Positions 18,160 to 26,444 of a stretch of 64,000 bases of DNA are shown in pieces (position 1 is the first letter of the stretch; each line of letters opens with the position of its first letter). The stretch covers positions 270,138 through 334,137 of the forward strand of contig VBAT01000010.1 in assembly GCA_005884665.1 (NCBI GenBank), given 5' to 3'. Position numbers and translations under genes: made by a program. The stretch comes from Bacteroidota bacterium (GTDB lineage: Bacteria; Bacteroidota; Bacteroidia; Chitinophagales; Chitinophagaceae). Under the pieces are notes generated by a model. The model was not told the DNA's origin and ran no database searches. It was given only the letters and a program-made list of their open reading frames with translations.

Positions 18160-19173
18160 ATGAAAACTATTAACCTTGGGATTATTGGCTATGGCTATTG
18201 GGGCCCGAACCTGGCCAGGAATTTCTTTGCCGCCAATGATTGCACATTGAAAGCTGTTGCCGACGCCCGGCCGGAACGCCTGGCTGCATTGGCTAAAGTA
18301 TTTCCTTCAGTTAACGGAGTAAAAGATGCGGATGACATCATCAATGACGTGAACATTGATGCAGTTGTCATCGCCACTTCGGTATTCAGTCATTTTCCAC
18401 TAGCCAAAAAAGCATTGATGGCAGGCAAGCATGTACTGATCGAAAAGCCCATGACTGCATCTGTAGCGGAAGCAGATGAATTGATCGAACTGGCTGCGAA
18501 AAGAGGTCTCACCCTGATGGTAGACCACACCTTTCTTTATACAGGTGCCGTGCAGAAGATGAAAGAGATCATGGACAGCAAAGTGATCGGCGCACCACAA
18601 TACTTTGATTCAAGCCGTATCAACCTTGGGCTGTTTCAGCCTGACGTAAATGTGATCTGGGATCTTGCACCGCATGACCTTTCCATACTTACTTACCTGG
18701 TAAAAGAAACTCCGGCGAGCATCAATGCTACCGGTATCTCGCATACCCAAAACGGCATTGAGAACATAGCGTATATGACCGTTAACTATGATTCTGATTT
18801 TATCGCTCATTTCAATGTATCCTGGACCTCACCTGTGAAAGTAAGGCAGACATTGATCGGTGGCGATTCAAAAATGATCGTTTACAATGACCTGGAGCCC
18901 TCAGAAAAGATCCGGGTGTATGATACAGGATTTAGACATAAGACTGAAGAAGACAAGACCAAGATCATGGTGGATTACCGAACCGGTGATGTATACATTC
19001 CCAAGTTGTCTACCCAGGAAGCTTTGTTAGGTGTCGCCAATGATTTCGTTCAATCGATCATCGGCAAAAAAGAGCCGAAAGCCAATGGCTGTCTCGGCAG
19101 GCAGGTAGTACGAATCCTGGAAGCTTCACAAAAATCCATCAAGGAGAACGGTAAAGAAGTTTGCATCAGATAA
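18160..19173 (+). CDS. Gfo/Idh/MocA-family sugar oxidoreductase
   Basis: 337 aa. The N-terminal Rossmann domain has the dinucleotide motif GIIGYGYWGPNLA at 7-19. EKP at residues 95-97 is the conserved Lys-containing motif of the family, followed by a C-terminal alpha/beta domain (VIWDLAPHDLSILTYL). Such enzymes oxidise or reduce sugar carbons with NAD(P). The gene order here, oxidoreductase, left-handed beta-helix acetyltransferase and DegT aminotransferase, is that of WlbA-WlbB-WlbC/WbpB-D-E. Those enzymes make 2-acetamido-3-amino(acetamido) uronic sugars: the oxidoreductase makes a 3-keto sugar for amination. It is the first gene of the operon, 16 bases before the next. The exact substrate is inference from this order. 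Confidence 0.85.
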   Translation: MKTINLGIIGYGYWGPNLARNFFAANDCTLKAVADARPERLAALAKVFPSVNGVKDADDIINDVNIDAVVIATSVFSHFPLAKKALMAGKHVLIEKPMTASVAEADELIELAAKRGLTLMVDHTFLYTGAVQKMKEIMDSKVIGAPQYFDSSRINLGLFQPDVNVIWDLAPHDLSILTYLVKETPASINATGISHTQNGIENIAYMTVNYDSDFIAHFNVSWTSPVKVRQTLIGGDSKMIVYNDLEPSEKIRVYDTGFRHKTEEDKTKIMVDYRTGDVYIPKLSTQEALLGVANDFVQSIIGKKEPKANGCLGRQVVRILEASQKSIKENGKEVCIR

Positions 19174-19188
19174 AAATTACGAGCCATC

Positions 19189-19677
19189 ATGGAGAAGATC
19201 ACCATCAATAATGACAAGCAGAGCCTGAACAACGTGGAAGTGGGAGAGAACGTCAAAATATTCAACTTCGTCAATGCCTACGGTTGCAGGATAGGAGATA
19301 ATAGCAGGGTAGGAGCTTTTGTAGAAATACAAAAGGGCGCAACGATCGGTAAAAGCTGCAAGGTATCCAGCCATACATTTATCTGCGAAGGTGTACATAT
19401 AGAAGACAATGTATTCATCGGTCATGGAGTGATGTTCACTAACGATCTTTTTCCAAGAGCTACTCGTCCCGACGGAACACCGCAGACGGAAGAAGATTGG
19501 AAACTGGTAGAGACCTACGTCAAAAAAGGAGCTTCGATCGGTAGCAACGCGACCATACTCTGTGGGGTTACGATCGGAGAGAATGCACTCGTTGGCGCAG
19601 GAGCTGTTGTGACCAAGGATGTAGCTCCGAATTCAGTGGTGGCCGGCAGTCCCGCAAAATTTTTTAAAAACATATAA
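19189..19677 (+). CDS. Sugar N-acetyltransferase, left-handed beta-helix (WlbB/WbpD-like)
   Basis: 162 aa with hexapeptide-repeat structure (VGENVKIFNFVNAYGCRIGDNSRVGAF, VKKGASIGSNATILCGVTIGENALVGAGAVVTKDV) and the end VAGSPAKFF. The insertion FTNDLFPRATRPDG after HGVMF is seen in WlbB/WbpD-type enzymes, which acetylate the 3-amino group of UDP-2-acetamido-3-amino-glucuronate-like sugars. It sits between the oxidoreductase and an aminotransferase, which fits an aminate-then-acetylate pathway. Gaps to both neighbours are short (15 and 24 bases). Confidence 0.87.
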   Translation: MEKITINNDKQSLNNVEVGENVKIFNFVNAYGCRIGDNSRVGAFVEIQKGATIGKSCKVSSHTFICEGVHIEDNVFIGHGVMFTNDLFPRATRPDGTPQTEEDWKLVETYVKKGASIGSNATILCGVTIGENALVGAGAVVTKDVAPNSVVAGSPAKFFKNI

Positions 19678-19701
19678 TCAAAACCTTTAGACGAAAATTT
19701 C

Positions 19702-20802
19702 ATGGAAAAGAAAATACCGTGCCTCGACCTTAAAGGGCAACATCAGCAGATCAAAAAAGAAGTTTTTGAAGCATTTGAAAAAGTATATGAGAACACTGCC
19801 TTTTCCGGCGGTCCATTTGTAGAAACATTTGAAAAAAGCTTTGCGCAATTCTGCGGTACAAAGTATGCTGTAGGCGTTGACAACGGGACTTCGGCATTGC
19901 AATTGGCCATGCTGGCCCTCGGTATCGGCGCAGGTGATGAAGTGATCATCCCGGCCAATACTTTTATTGCGACTGCATGGGGTGTTTCTTATACTGGAGC
20001 AACTCCCGTGTTTGTTGACAACGATCCCGACACCTGGGAAATAGACCCGGCAAAGATCGAAGCCGCTATTACGCCAAAGACGAAAGCTGTGATCGGCGTT
20101 CACCTCTATGGTCAGCCTTTCGATATCGACGCGGTACAGGCTGTTTGTACAAAACATGATTTATACCTGGTAGAAGATGCCGCCCAGGCACAGGGTGCAC
20201 ATTATAAAGGAAAATCGATCGGCGGTTTCGGGGAAATGGCTTGCTTCAGTTTCTATCCGGGGAAAAACCTGGGCGCTTGCGGCGAAGCTGGTGGATTGAC
20301 GACGAACAGTGAATCTTATTATAAACATTTACAGAGCCTGCGCAATCATGGTATGACCGTTCGCTATTACCACGACGAAGTAGGTTTCAATATGCGCATG
20401 GGTGGCCTGGAAGGAGCTTCTCTTACCATCAAATTAAAATACCTGCCCGACTGGAATAAGCGCAGGCAGGCAATTGCAAAAAGATACCAGGCGGAGATAA
20501 AGAATGACAAATTGAAAATGCAGAAGCAGCCGGAAGGACATTGCTCGGTTTATCACCTGTTTGTAGTCACTACACCCGATCGTGATGACCTGATGAAATT
20601 CCTGAACGAAAGGAATATTTTCCCGGGTCTGCATTATCCTGTTCCCTGTCATTTGCAAAAAGCATATGCTCATTTGGGCTATAGGAAAGGAAATTTCCCC
20701 AATGCTGAGTATTTGGCGGAGCATTGCGTCTCGTTACCCATGTATGCTGAACTGACGGATGCGGATGTTGATTATGTGATCGAGACATTGAATAAATATT
20801 AA
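19702..20802 (+). CDS. DegT/DnrJ/EryC1-family sugar aminotransferase (WlbC/WbpE-like)
   Basis: 366 aa PLP enzyme that aminates keto nucleotide sugars. The PLP-binding pieces are visible: VGVDNGTSALQLAM, VEDAAQAQGAHYKGK and the Schiff-base Lys188 in SFYPGKNLGACGEAGG. RNHGM and the C-terminal FPGLHYPVPCHLQKAY are also conserved. Order and spacing after the oxidoreductase and acetyltransferase suggest that it aminates the 3-keto sugar made by the first enzyme, with glutamate as donor as in the Wlb/Wbp pathways. A second, only distantly similar aminotransferase closes the operon. Confidence 0.9.
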   Translation: MEKKIPCLDLKGQHQQIKKEVFEAFEKVYENTAFSGGPFVETFEKSFAQFCGTKYAVGVDNGTSALQLAMLALGIGAGDEVIIPANTFIATAWGVSYTGATPVFVDNDPDTWEIDPAKIEAAITPKTKAVIGVHLYGQPFDIDAVQAVCTKHDLYLVEDAAQAQGAHYKGKSIGGFGEMACFSFYPGKNLGACGEAGGLTTNSESYYKHLQSLRNHGMTVRYYHDEVGFNMRMGGLEGASLTIKLKYLPDWNKRRQAIAKRYQAEIKNDKLKMQKQPEGHCSVYHLFVVTTPDRDDLMKFLNERNIFPGLHYPVPCHLQKAYAHLGYRKGNFPNAEYLAEHCVSLPMYAELTDADVDYVIETLNKY

Positions 20803-20832
20803 TAGCAGGTCGCTTTGGCGAAAGGTTTTTTT

Positions 20833-21867
20833 ATGCTGATCGATAAATTGTTTAAACGTGTTGAAGCCCTTGGGTTGAATTTAGAAGGGAAAACTGTGCT
20901 TACGGAAGCAGCAAGCGGAGCTTACGTTGTTACGCCATTGCTCGCGGCCATCGCCGGGGCAAAGGTTTATGCATTTACCCGGACAACACGTTACGGAACA
21001 GTAGAAGAGATATTTGCAAACACGAAGAAACTTATCGAAGAATGTACCTGCCGGAAGCTTGACATTACATTGATCGACAAATTAACCCCGGAGATCATTG
21101 CAGAGGCCGATGTTATTACCAACTCAGGACATCTTCGTCCTTTGAATGAAGAAAAGCTCCGGTATGCAAAAGACAGCGTGGTGATCCCCCTGATGTATGA
21201 AGCCTGGGAATGGAGAGAGGCCGATATGGATATCGGCTATATCCGCAAAAGAGGTTTCAGGATCGGCGCTACCAATGAGCGACATCCCGAAGTTGATGTT
21301 TTCAATTATCTCGGTGATATGGCTTTGAAGCAGATCTTCGATGCAGGCATCACACCGTATAAGAACAGGTTTGTTCTTGTTTGTAATAATGATTTTGGTC
21401 CTCATATCGCTAAAGTCGTTGCAAAGGTCTGTGAGGGACTGGCAGTGATAGACAAAAACGAGAACAGGGATAAATACAATTTTCCCAATGTAGAATGGCT
21501 CGGCAATTTCCCTGAAGTAAAAGTGCCGGCCGAATACAAAGATGCTGAAGCGGTTATTTTCACTGCCTATCCTTTTGACCAGGACTGGATCGGAGACAAT
21601 ACAAGCCTGGACATTCAACAGATCAAAGCAGAGATCAGGGACCCGTATATTCTCCGGTACTGCGGTGATGTCGATGAAAAAGTGCTGGACCGGGAATCAG
21701 TAAGATATTTTCCTGCGCATGTACATAGCGGGCATATGGGTGTTTTACCTTCTGCTGTCGGCTATGACCCTATTATCCGGTTACAGGCGGGAGGATTGAA
21801 GTCTGCGGAAGCATTGATCACAGGTAAACATGAACACAATAATATTTCAGTATTGGAATTGATATAA
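20833..21867 (+). CDS. Unrecognised Rossmann-like protein in the sugar operon
   Basis: 344 aa from ATG at 20833. A TTG at 20815 would add six residues. I do not recognise the family. The N-terminus (LEGKTVLTEAASGAYVVTP then AAIAGAKVYAFTRTTRYG) looks like the first strand-loop-helix of a Rossmann fold, and a glycine-rich NAD/NADP loop of the usual type is not obvious. Later, ADVITNSGHLRPL, IPLMYEAWEWREADMD, FNYLGDMALKQIF and HVHSGHMGVLPSAVGYDP stand out. The last has several His and Gly residues that could be catalytic. It lacks signal peptide and membrane segments, so it is cytoplasmic. It lies between an aminotransferase and a formyltransferase, which suggests an enzymatic step in making or modifying the amino sugar. 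Confidence 0.8.
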   Translation: MLIDKLFKRVEALGLNLEGKTVLTEAASGAYVVTPLLAAIAGAKVYAFTRTTRYGTVEEIFANTKKLIEECTCRKLDITLIDKLTPEIIAEADVITNSGHLRPLNEEKLRYAKDSVVIPLMYEAWEWREADMDIGYIRKRGFRIGATNERHPEVDVFNYLGDMALKQIFDAGITPYKNRFVLVCNNDFGPHIAKVVAKVCEGLAVIDKNENRDKYNFPNVEWLGNFPEVKVPAEYKDAEAVIFTAYPFDQDWIGDNTSLDIQQIKAEIRDPYILRYCGDVDEKVLDRESVRYFPAHVHSGHMGVLPSAVGYDPIIRLQAGGLKSAEALITGKHEHNNISVLELI

Positions 21868-21869
21868 AG

Positions 21870-22802
21870 ATGAGTACCACCACCAACCTAATAGCAATCG
21901 GTCGTTCCCGTTACCTGTATGACGGGATAAAACACCTTTTGTCTAAAGGTTATTCTTTTAAGGCGATCGTCACGGAAGAAGCTTACGAGGAATATGATAT
22001 AAAGCATACCGATTTTGAACAACTCGCAAAAGAGGCAGGTGCTACTTTCTTCATGATCAAATCACTGAACAACGAGGAGCTTACCGGTATCGTAAAGGAT
22101 AATAAGATCAGGGCAGCCATCAGTGTTAACTGGAAATACACCATTCCCAAGAGCTTTCTTGACCTGTTTGAATGCGGTATTCTCAATTTTCATTTAGGTA
22201 ACCTGCCTGACTACAAAGGAAACGCAACGGTGAACTGGACGATCATAAATGGCGAAACTTATATCAACGGTAATATTCACAAAATGGACCCCGAATTGGA
22301 TGCCGGGGATGTCATAGCTAGAAAAGCGATACCGATCACTTCGCAGACCTATATCGCAGATGTATTAAAACAGGCCGAAACCGATGTACCGGTTTTGTAT
22401 GAAGAAGCAATAAAAAAAGTGATGGCAGAGCCAAATGCGTATGAAGTGAAAGGCACGGTACGCGGTTCCCGCTGCTACCCGAGATTAGCGGAGGACAGCC
22501 AGATCGACTGGGACCAACCGGTAGAAAATGTCAGCCGCCTGGTGAGGGCATCATCCCGTCCGTATAAAGGGGCTTATAGTTTTTTGAACGGCGAAAAGAT
22601 CGTGATATGGAAGGCCAGGCCTTTTATGCCGGAAGATAAATTTTTCGCGATACCGGGACACGTGGTGGCCCTAAACAAAACCGCCAGCAGTATAATGGTA
22701 GCCTGTACCGATGGATTGCTCGAAGTGCAGGAGATTGAAAAAGACGGTGAGGTAATGGCACCGACCAATTTTATAAAAAGTATACGATTACGTTTCAAAT
22801 AA
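21870..22802 (+). CDS. Sugar N-formyltransferase (methionyl-tRNA formyltransferase/ArnA-N fold)
   Basis: 310 aa. The catalytic triad of the formyltransferase fold is visible: Asn106 and His108 in ILNFHLGNLPDYKG and Asp144 in MDPELDAGDVI. The positions nearly equal those in E. coli Fmt (108, 110, 146). A C-terminal Formyl_trans_C-like domain follows (IDWDQPVENVSRLVRASSRPYKGAYSFL). The N-terminus lacks the tRNA-type formyltransferase start. The context of amino-sugar genes argues for a sugar 4- or 3-N-formyltransferase using 10-formyl-tetrahydrofolate, as in ArnA or QdtF. It starts two bases after the previous stop. A true Fmt paralogue elsewhere in the genome would support this. Confidence 0.85.
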   Translation: MSTTTNLIAIGRSRYLYDGIKHLLSKGYSFKAIVTEEAYEEYDIKHTDFEQLAKEAGATFFMIKSLNNEELTGIVKDNKIRAAISVNWKYTIPKSFLDLFECGILNFHLGNLPDYKGNATVNWTIINGETYINGNIHKMDPELDAGDVIARKAIPITSQTYIADVLKQAETDVPVLYEEAIKKVMAEPNAYEVKGTVRGSRCYPRLAEDSQIDWDQPVENVSRLVRASSRPYKGAYSFLNGEKIVIWKARPFMPEDKFFAIPGHVVALNKTASSIMVACTDGLLEVQEIEKDGEVMAPTNFIKSIRLRFK

Positions 22803-22807
22803 GAAGC

Positions 22808-23758
22808 ATGCAGGAGAATACCAATAAGACGGTTACCGTTGTCATACCCATCTTCAATGAGTATGAGGGTATTCCTTTTCTGGTGGATAGCCTGAATGAA
22901 TTCTTTGGGCAAAATAGCCAGCTGGATGCCGAGGTGATATTTGTAAACGATGGTTCAAGAGATAATTCGGTTGAACGACTGGGCTCAATGTCTCATAAGA
23001 CTTATAGGGCAAAAGTGATCAGCTTCTCGCGCAACTTTGGTTCTCATGCAGCGCTCAGAGCAGGTATTTCCCATGCCTCAGGCGACTATATCTGTTTCAA
23101 CTATGCCGATCTGCAGGATCCGCTGGAACTGGTCACCCGAATGAAGGAACTGATGGACCAGGGTCATGATATTATTTGGGCGCAAAGAGAAAGCACGAAA
23201 GTGCCCTGGGGGGAGAAAATGTTCTCGAAGTTCTATGCTTCACTGATGAAGAAATTTGCGTTTAAGAATTTCCCGGAGAAAGGCTTTGATATAGTGATGT
23301 TCAATAAAAAAGTGGCGGGTGAGGTCAATAAGAACGTGGAAGCAAATTCGTCCATCTTTTTGCAGATACTGGGAATGGGCTTCAGGCAGACCAATATTAC
23401 TTATAAGAAAAGGGAACGGCAAACCGGCGTCAGCAAATGGACGCTATCAAAGAAGGTAAAACTGTTCATCGATTCATTTGTAGCTTTTTCTTATGCGCCG
23501 ATCCGGTTTGTTACAATCATTGGCATCCTGTTTTTTATTGCGGGACTTATCTGGACGGCTTATATCGTTATCCGGAAAGTGTTTTTCCCCTATCCATATT
23601 CTGCAGGTTGGCCAGCCATGATGTCGCTGTTGTCTTTGGGTTTCGGCATTACCAATATTTCGCTGGGTATAATTGCGGAATATCTCTGGCGTACACTGGA
23701 TGCAAGCCGGAAACGCCAGGTATTTATTATTGATGATATTAAAGAACTAAACAGATAA
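22808..23758 (+). CDS. GT2-family polyprenyl-phosphate glycosyltransferase (ArnC/GtrB-like)
   Basis: 316 aa. The N-terminal GT-A domain starts VTVVIPIFNEYEG and includes VNDGSRDNS. Two C-terminal TM helices (about 230-260 and 270-295) follow, as in ArnC/GtrB/DPM-type enzymes that move a sugar to undecaprenyl or dolichyl phosphate at the inner membrane. The metal-binding DxD, normally DADLQDP, here reads YADLQDP (Tyr99, Asp101), so the first Asp is lost. Substrate-loop residues ERQTGVSKW resemble the R-x-x-G-x-S-K-Y of the family. It is followed with no gap by a small 4-TM protein, the arrangement seen for flippase subunits. Confidence 0.88.
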   Translation: MQENTNKTVTVVIPIFNEYEGIPFLVDSLNEFFGQNSQLDAEVIFVNDGSRDNSVERLGSMSHKTYRAKVISFSRNFGSHAALRAGISHASGDYICFNYADLQDPLELVTRMKELMDQGHDIIWAQRESTKVPWGEKMFSKFYASLMKKFAFKNFPEKGFDIVMFNKKVAGEVNKNVEANSSIFLQILGMGFRQTNITYKKRERQTGVSKWTLSKKVKLFIDSFVAFSYAPIRFVTIIGILFFIAGLIWTAYIVIRKVFFPYPYSAGWPAMMSLLSLGFGITNISLGIIAEYLWRTLDASRKRQVFIIDDIKELNR

Positions 23759-24133
23759 ATGATGAAAGCTGTACTATACTGCGCTTTGTACGCCCTGCTG
23801 AATGTGTCGGGTGCCGCGATCATCAAGTGGAACCTAAAGGGCAAAGTGTTGACTTCATTCAATCAATGGCTGAATATATTGTTGAATATACAGGTGATCT
23901 GTGCATTTGCGTTGATCTTTGTGTCGATGCTTGTTATATTCAAGGCGCTATCATCGGCTAATTTCACGTTCGTGATACCTGTATCTGCCGGTATCAATTT
24001 TATCCTGACAATAATAGCCGGTTATTATATTTTCAAAGATCAGCTGAGCCTGGCATCATTTATCGGGTTCACATTAATCATATCAGGAATATTATTATTG
24101 AGTATAAACAGTACCCAGCATGCAACACAATAA
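23759..24133 (+). CDS. Small four-helix membrane protein, EamA/SMR-like (ArnE/ArnF-type)
   Basis: 124 aa, with four hydrophobic segments at about 3-22, 35-60, 65-88 and 97-118. The C-terminal FKDQLSLASFIGFTLIISGILLLS is typical of EamA/small multidrug resistance proteins. ArnE/ArnF of this size flip undecaprenyl-phosphate aminoarabinose. The neighbouring ArnC-like GT2 suggests the same job here for another sugar, as homo-oligomer or with a partner not found in the window. Its start follows the GT2 stop immediately, and its end overlaps the next gene by 14 bases, so the three genes are tightly coupled. Confidence 0.82.
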   Translation: MMKAVLYCALYALLNVSGAAIIKWNLKGKVLTSFNQWLNILLNIQVICAFALIFVSMLVIFKALSSANFTFVIPVSAGINFILTIIAGYYIFKDQLSLASFIGFTLIISGILLLSINSTQHATQ

Positions 24134-25103
24134 AATAAAAGACAGTGTAATCTGCGTTACCGGCGGGGCCGGTTTCATTGGTTCTTATGTAGTAGAGGAA
24201 TTGATCCCCCTGCAACCAAAGAAGATCGTGATCATTGACAATTTCATTCGCGGGACCCGTGAGAACATGAAATCGTTCATCAACAACCCGATCGTTGAAT
24301 TTTATGAAGCGGATATCCGGGATTCGATAAAATTAGAGCATTGCATTGCGGGGTCTGACTATGTATTTCATATGGCCGCCCTTCGCATCAACGCGTGTGC
24401 TGCCAGTCCCCGCGATGGATTTGATGTGATGCTGAAATCAACATTTGAAGTAGCCGAATTGTGCAGGAAACATAGTGTGAAAAAGGTCATTTACAGTTCC
24501 AGCGCATCGGTCTACGGGCTGGCACAACATTTTCCTACACCGGAAACAGATAATCCATACAATAACCAGACATTTTATGGCGCTGCCAAAATGTGGGGAG
24601 AGCAATTGTTCAGGAGCTATAAATTCATGTATGGCCTGGATTATGTTGCCCTCCGTTATTTCAACGCCTATGGTCCCCGCATGGATACGGACGGAAAGTA
24701 TACAGAAGTGATGATCAAATGGCTGGATTGCATCCGGGATAGCCGAAATCCCCTGATCTATGGTGACGGGTCGACAACGATGGATTTTGTTTATGTAAAA
24801 GATATCGCGAAAGCAAATATTGCAGCGCTGCAGGCAGATGTTACCGATGAAGCGTTTAACATCGGCAATTGTGAAGAGACCAGCCTGAAAGGATTGTTGG
24901 ATGTGTTGCTGAAAGTAAACGATTCAAACCTTACGCCTGAATACAGGGACGAGACATCATACAACCCTGTGAGCAAGAGATTGGCGGATATCAGTAAAGC
25001 AAAAGAAATGCTTGGTTTTGCACCGACTGTTAGCCTGGAGGAAGGAATGAAAGAATTGACGGATTGGTATTTTTCTAAAGTGAGTGCGCCAGCGGCTAGT
25101 TAG
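24120..25103 (+). CDS. NAD-dependent epimerase/dehydratase (extended SDR)
   Basis: 327 aa. The N-terminal NAD motif is TGGAGFIGSYVVEEL. The active-site set is SSSASVYG with YxxxK in FYGAAKMWGEQL. RYFNAYGPRMDT and a C-terminal substrate domain (PVSKRLADISKAKEMLGFAP) match UDP-sugar epimerases of the GalE/WbpP type and related decarboxylases. Members act on nucleotide sugars, and the exact one cannot be read from sequence. It overlaps the preceding small membrane protein by 14 bases. A 7-bp tandem array follows it before the last aminotransferase. Confidence 0.88.
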   Translation: MQHNKIKDSVICVTGGAGFIGSYVVEELIPLQPKKIVIIDNFIRGTRENMKSFINNPIVEFYEADIRDSIKLEHCIAGSDYVFHMAALRINACAASPRDGFDVMLKSTFEVAELCRKHSVKKVIYSSSASVYGLAQHFPTPETDNPYNNQTFYGAAKMWGEQLFRSYKFMYGLDYVALRYFNAYGPRMDTDGKYTEVMIKWLDCIRDSRNPLIYGDGSTTMDFVYVKDIAKANIAALQADVTDEAFNIGNCEETSLKGLLDVLLKVNDSNLTPEYRDETSYNPVSKRLADISKAKEMLGFAPTVSLEEGMKELTDWYFSKVSAPAAS

Positions 25104-25105
25104 AG

Positions 25106-25154
25106 GTGAGTCGTGAGTCGTGAGTCGTGAGTCGTGAGTCGTGAGTCGTGAGTC
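25106..25154. repeat. Tandem array of seven 7-bp units (GTGAGTC)
   Basis: Seven perfect adjacent copies of gtgagtc, starting two bases after the epimerase stop. Related words (gtgagtcatgag, agtggggagt) occur in other intergenic regions of the window. The unit is too short and has no spacers, so this is not a CRISPR. It interrupts the otherwise tight operon, leaving 129 bases before the last gene. Confidence 0.95.
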
Positions 25155-25232
25155 CAAAAGTGAAATGCAAGGTCTGGTTTTAAACGAGCTTTGCATTCAA
25201 CATTCAAAATTTAACATTCAACATAATAATAT

Positions 25233-26372
25233 ATGATTCCGATAGCAAAACCCTATTTAACAGCTGACGAAGCGCAGGCTGCGTATGATACGATCCTGAC
25301 AGGATGGATCACCCAGGGCCCGCGAGTGGCAGAGTTTGAAGAAAAGTTTGCCCGGTATACCGGCGCGAAATACGCGGTGGCAGTTTCTAACTGTACAACT
25401 GCCCTGCATCTCGCTATGATCGTGGCGGGAGTTAAAGAAGGCGATGAAGTGATATGCCCTTCGATGAGCTATGTGGCTACGGCCAATTCAATAAAATATG
25501 TAGGAGCCAAACCAGTATTTGCAGAAGTAAATCCAAAGACGTACAATCTCGATGTGGTTGACGCCGAACGAAAGATCACGTCAAAAACGAAAGCGATCCT
25601 GCTAGTACACCAAATTGGCATGCCTGCTGATATTGATGCTTTTGAACGACTGGCAGATACATATAACCTAAAACTGATCGAAGATGCCGCGTGTGCAGCA
25701 GGATCAGCTTACCAAACTAAAAAGATCGGAAGCCATTCCGAACTTGTTTGTTTCTCCCTGCATCCGCGTAAAGTGATCTCCACCGGCGACGGTGGATTCA
25801 TCACTACCAACCGTGAAGACTACTATCAAAGAATGAAATTACTCAGACAACATGGGATGTCGGTGAATGACCGCGTGCGTCATGAGTCTTCCAAACTGAT
25901 CTTTGAAGATCATGTCGAGGTAGGCTACAATTACCGCATGACCGACATCCAGGCTTCCGTGGGGATCAAGCAGCTGGAAAAACTCGACTGGATTGTAGCG
26001 GAAAGGAGGAAGATAGCCAAACAATACAACGAGGCCTTCGCGGATATTGATTTCATACGGTTACCCGTTGAAGAAGAAGGTTATTTCAGCAATTACCAGT
26101 CTTATAGTATTTACCTTAAAGAGAATTGTCCTATCGGCCGAAACGATCTTATGCAGAAGATGCTTGATGCCGGTATTTCAACGAGAAGAGGTATTATGAC
26201 AACCCATCGCGAAACGGCTTATAAGAATGAATACGCCGATGTTGTGTTGCCTGTTTCAGAAAACGCCTGCGATAACAGCATCATACTCCCGCTGTACATA
26301 CCAATGAACTCGGAGGATATAAAAAAAGTAATTGAAACGTTTAAGGCTACTGTTATGGTCCCGGCCGTATAA
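25233..26372 (+). CDS. DegT/DnrJ/EryC1-family aminotransferase, second in the operon
   Basis: 379 aa PLP enzyme. Visible are VSNCTTALHLAM, IEDAACAAGSAY and the Schiff-base Lys180 in SLHPRKVISTGDGGF. RHESSK near 219 and ISTRRGIMTTHRETAY are typical of the ArnB/PseC/perosamine synthase group. It differs from the first aminotransferase in sequence and active-site loop (HPRKVISTGDGG against YPGKNLGACGEAGG). It therefore probably aminates a different carbon or sugar, such as the 4-keto position, whose product could be the target of the formyltransferase. It is the last gene before a clear terminator, and the 7-bp array separates it from the rest. Confidence 0.9.
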   Translation: MIPIAKPYLTADEAQAAYDTILTGWITQGPRVAEFEEKFARYTGAKYAVAVSNCTTALHLAMIVAGVKEGDEVICPSMSYVATANSIKYVGAKPVFAEVNPKTYNLDVVDAERKITSKTKAILLVHQIGMPADIDAFERLADTYNLKLIEDAACAAGSAYQTKKIGSHSELVCFSLHPRKVISTGDGGFITTNREDYYQRMKLLRQHGMSVNDRVRHESSKLIFEDHVEVGYNYRMTDIQASVGIKQLEKLDWIVAERRKIAKQYNEAFADIDFIRLPVEEEGYFSNYQSYSIYLKENCPIGRNDLMQKMLDAGISTRRGIMTTHRETAYKNEYADVVLPVSENACDNSIILPLYIPMNSEDIKKVIETFKATVMVPAV

Positions 26373-26396
26373 GTTTGCTTTGCTTTGCTACGTCAA

Positions 26397-26427
26397 CCTG
26401 TATGGACCTGTTCATACAGGTTTTTTT
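26397..26427 (+). terminator. Rho-independent terminator closing the sugar operon
   Basis: Perfect 8-bp stem cctgtatg/catacagg with an 8-base loop, followed by seven T. It lies 24 bases after the last aminotransferase stop. Confidence 0.9.
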
Positions 26428-26444
26428 ATTGGATCCCTGCGATG

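Noticed and set aside
25106-25154. A CRISPR-like array
   Set aside because: Units are 7 bp, adjacent and without spacers, and no cas gene is present.
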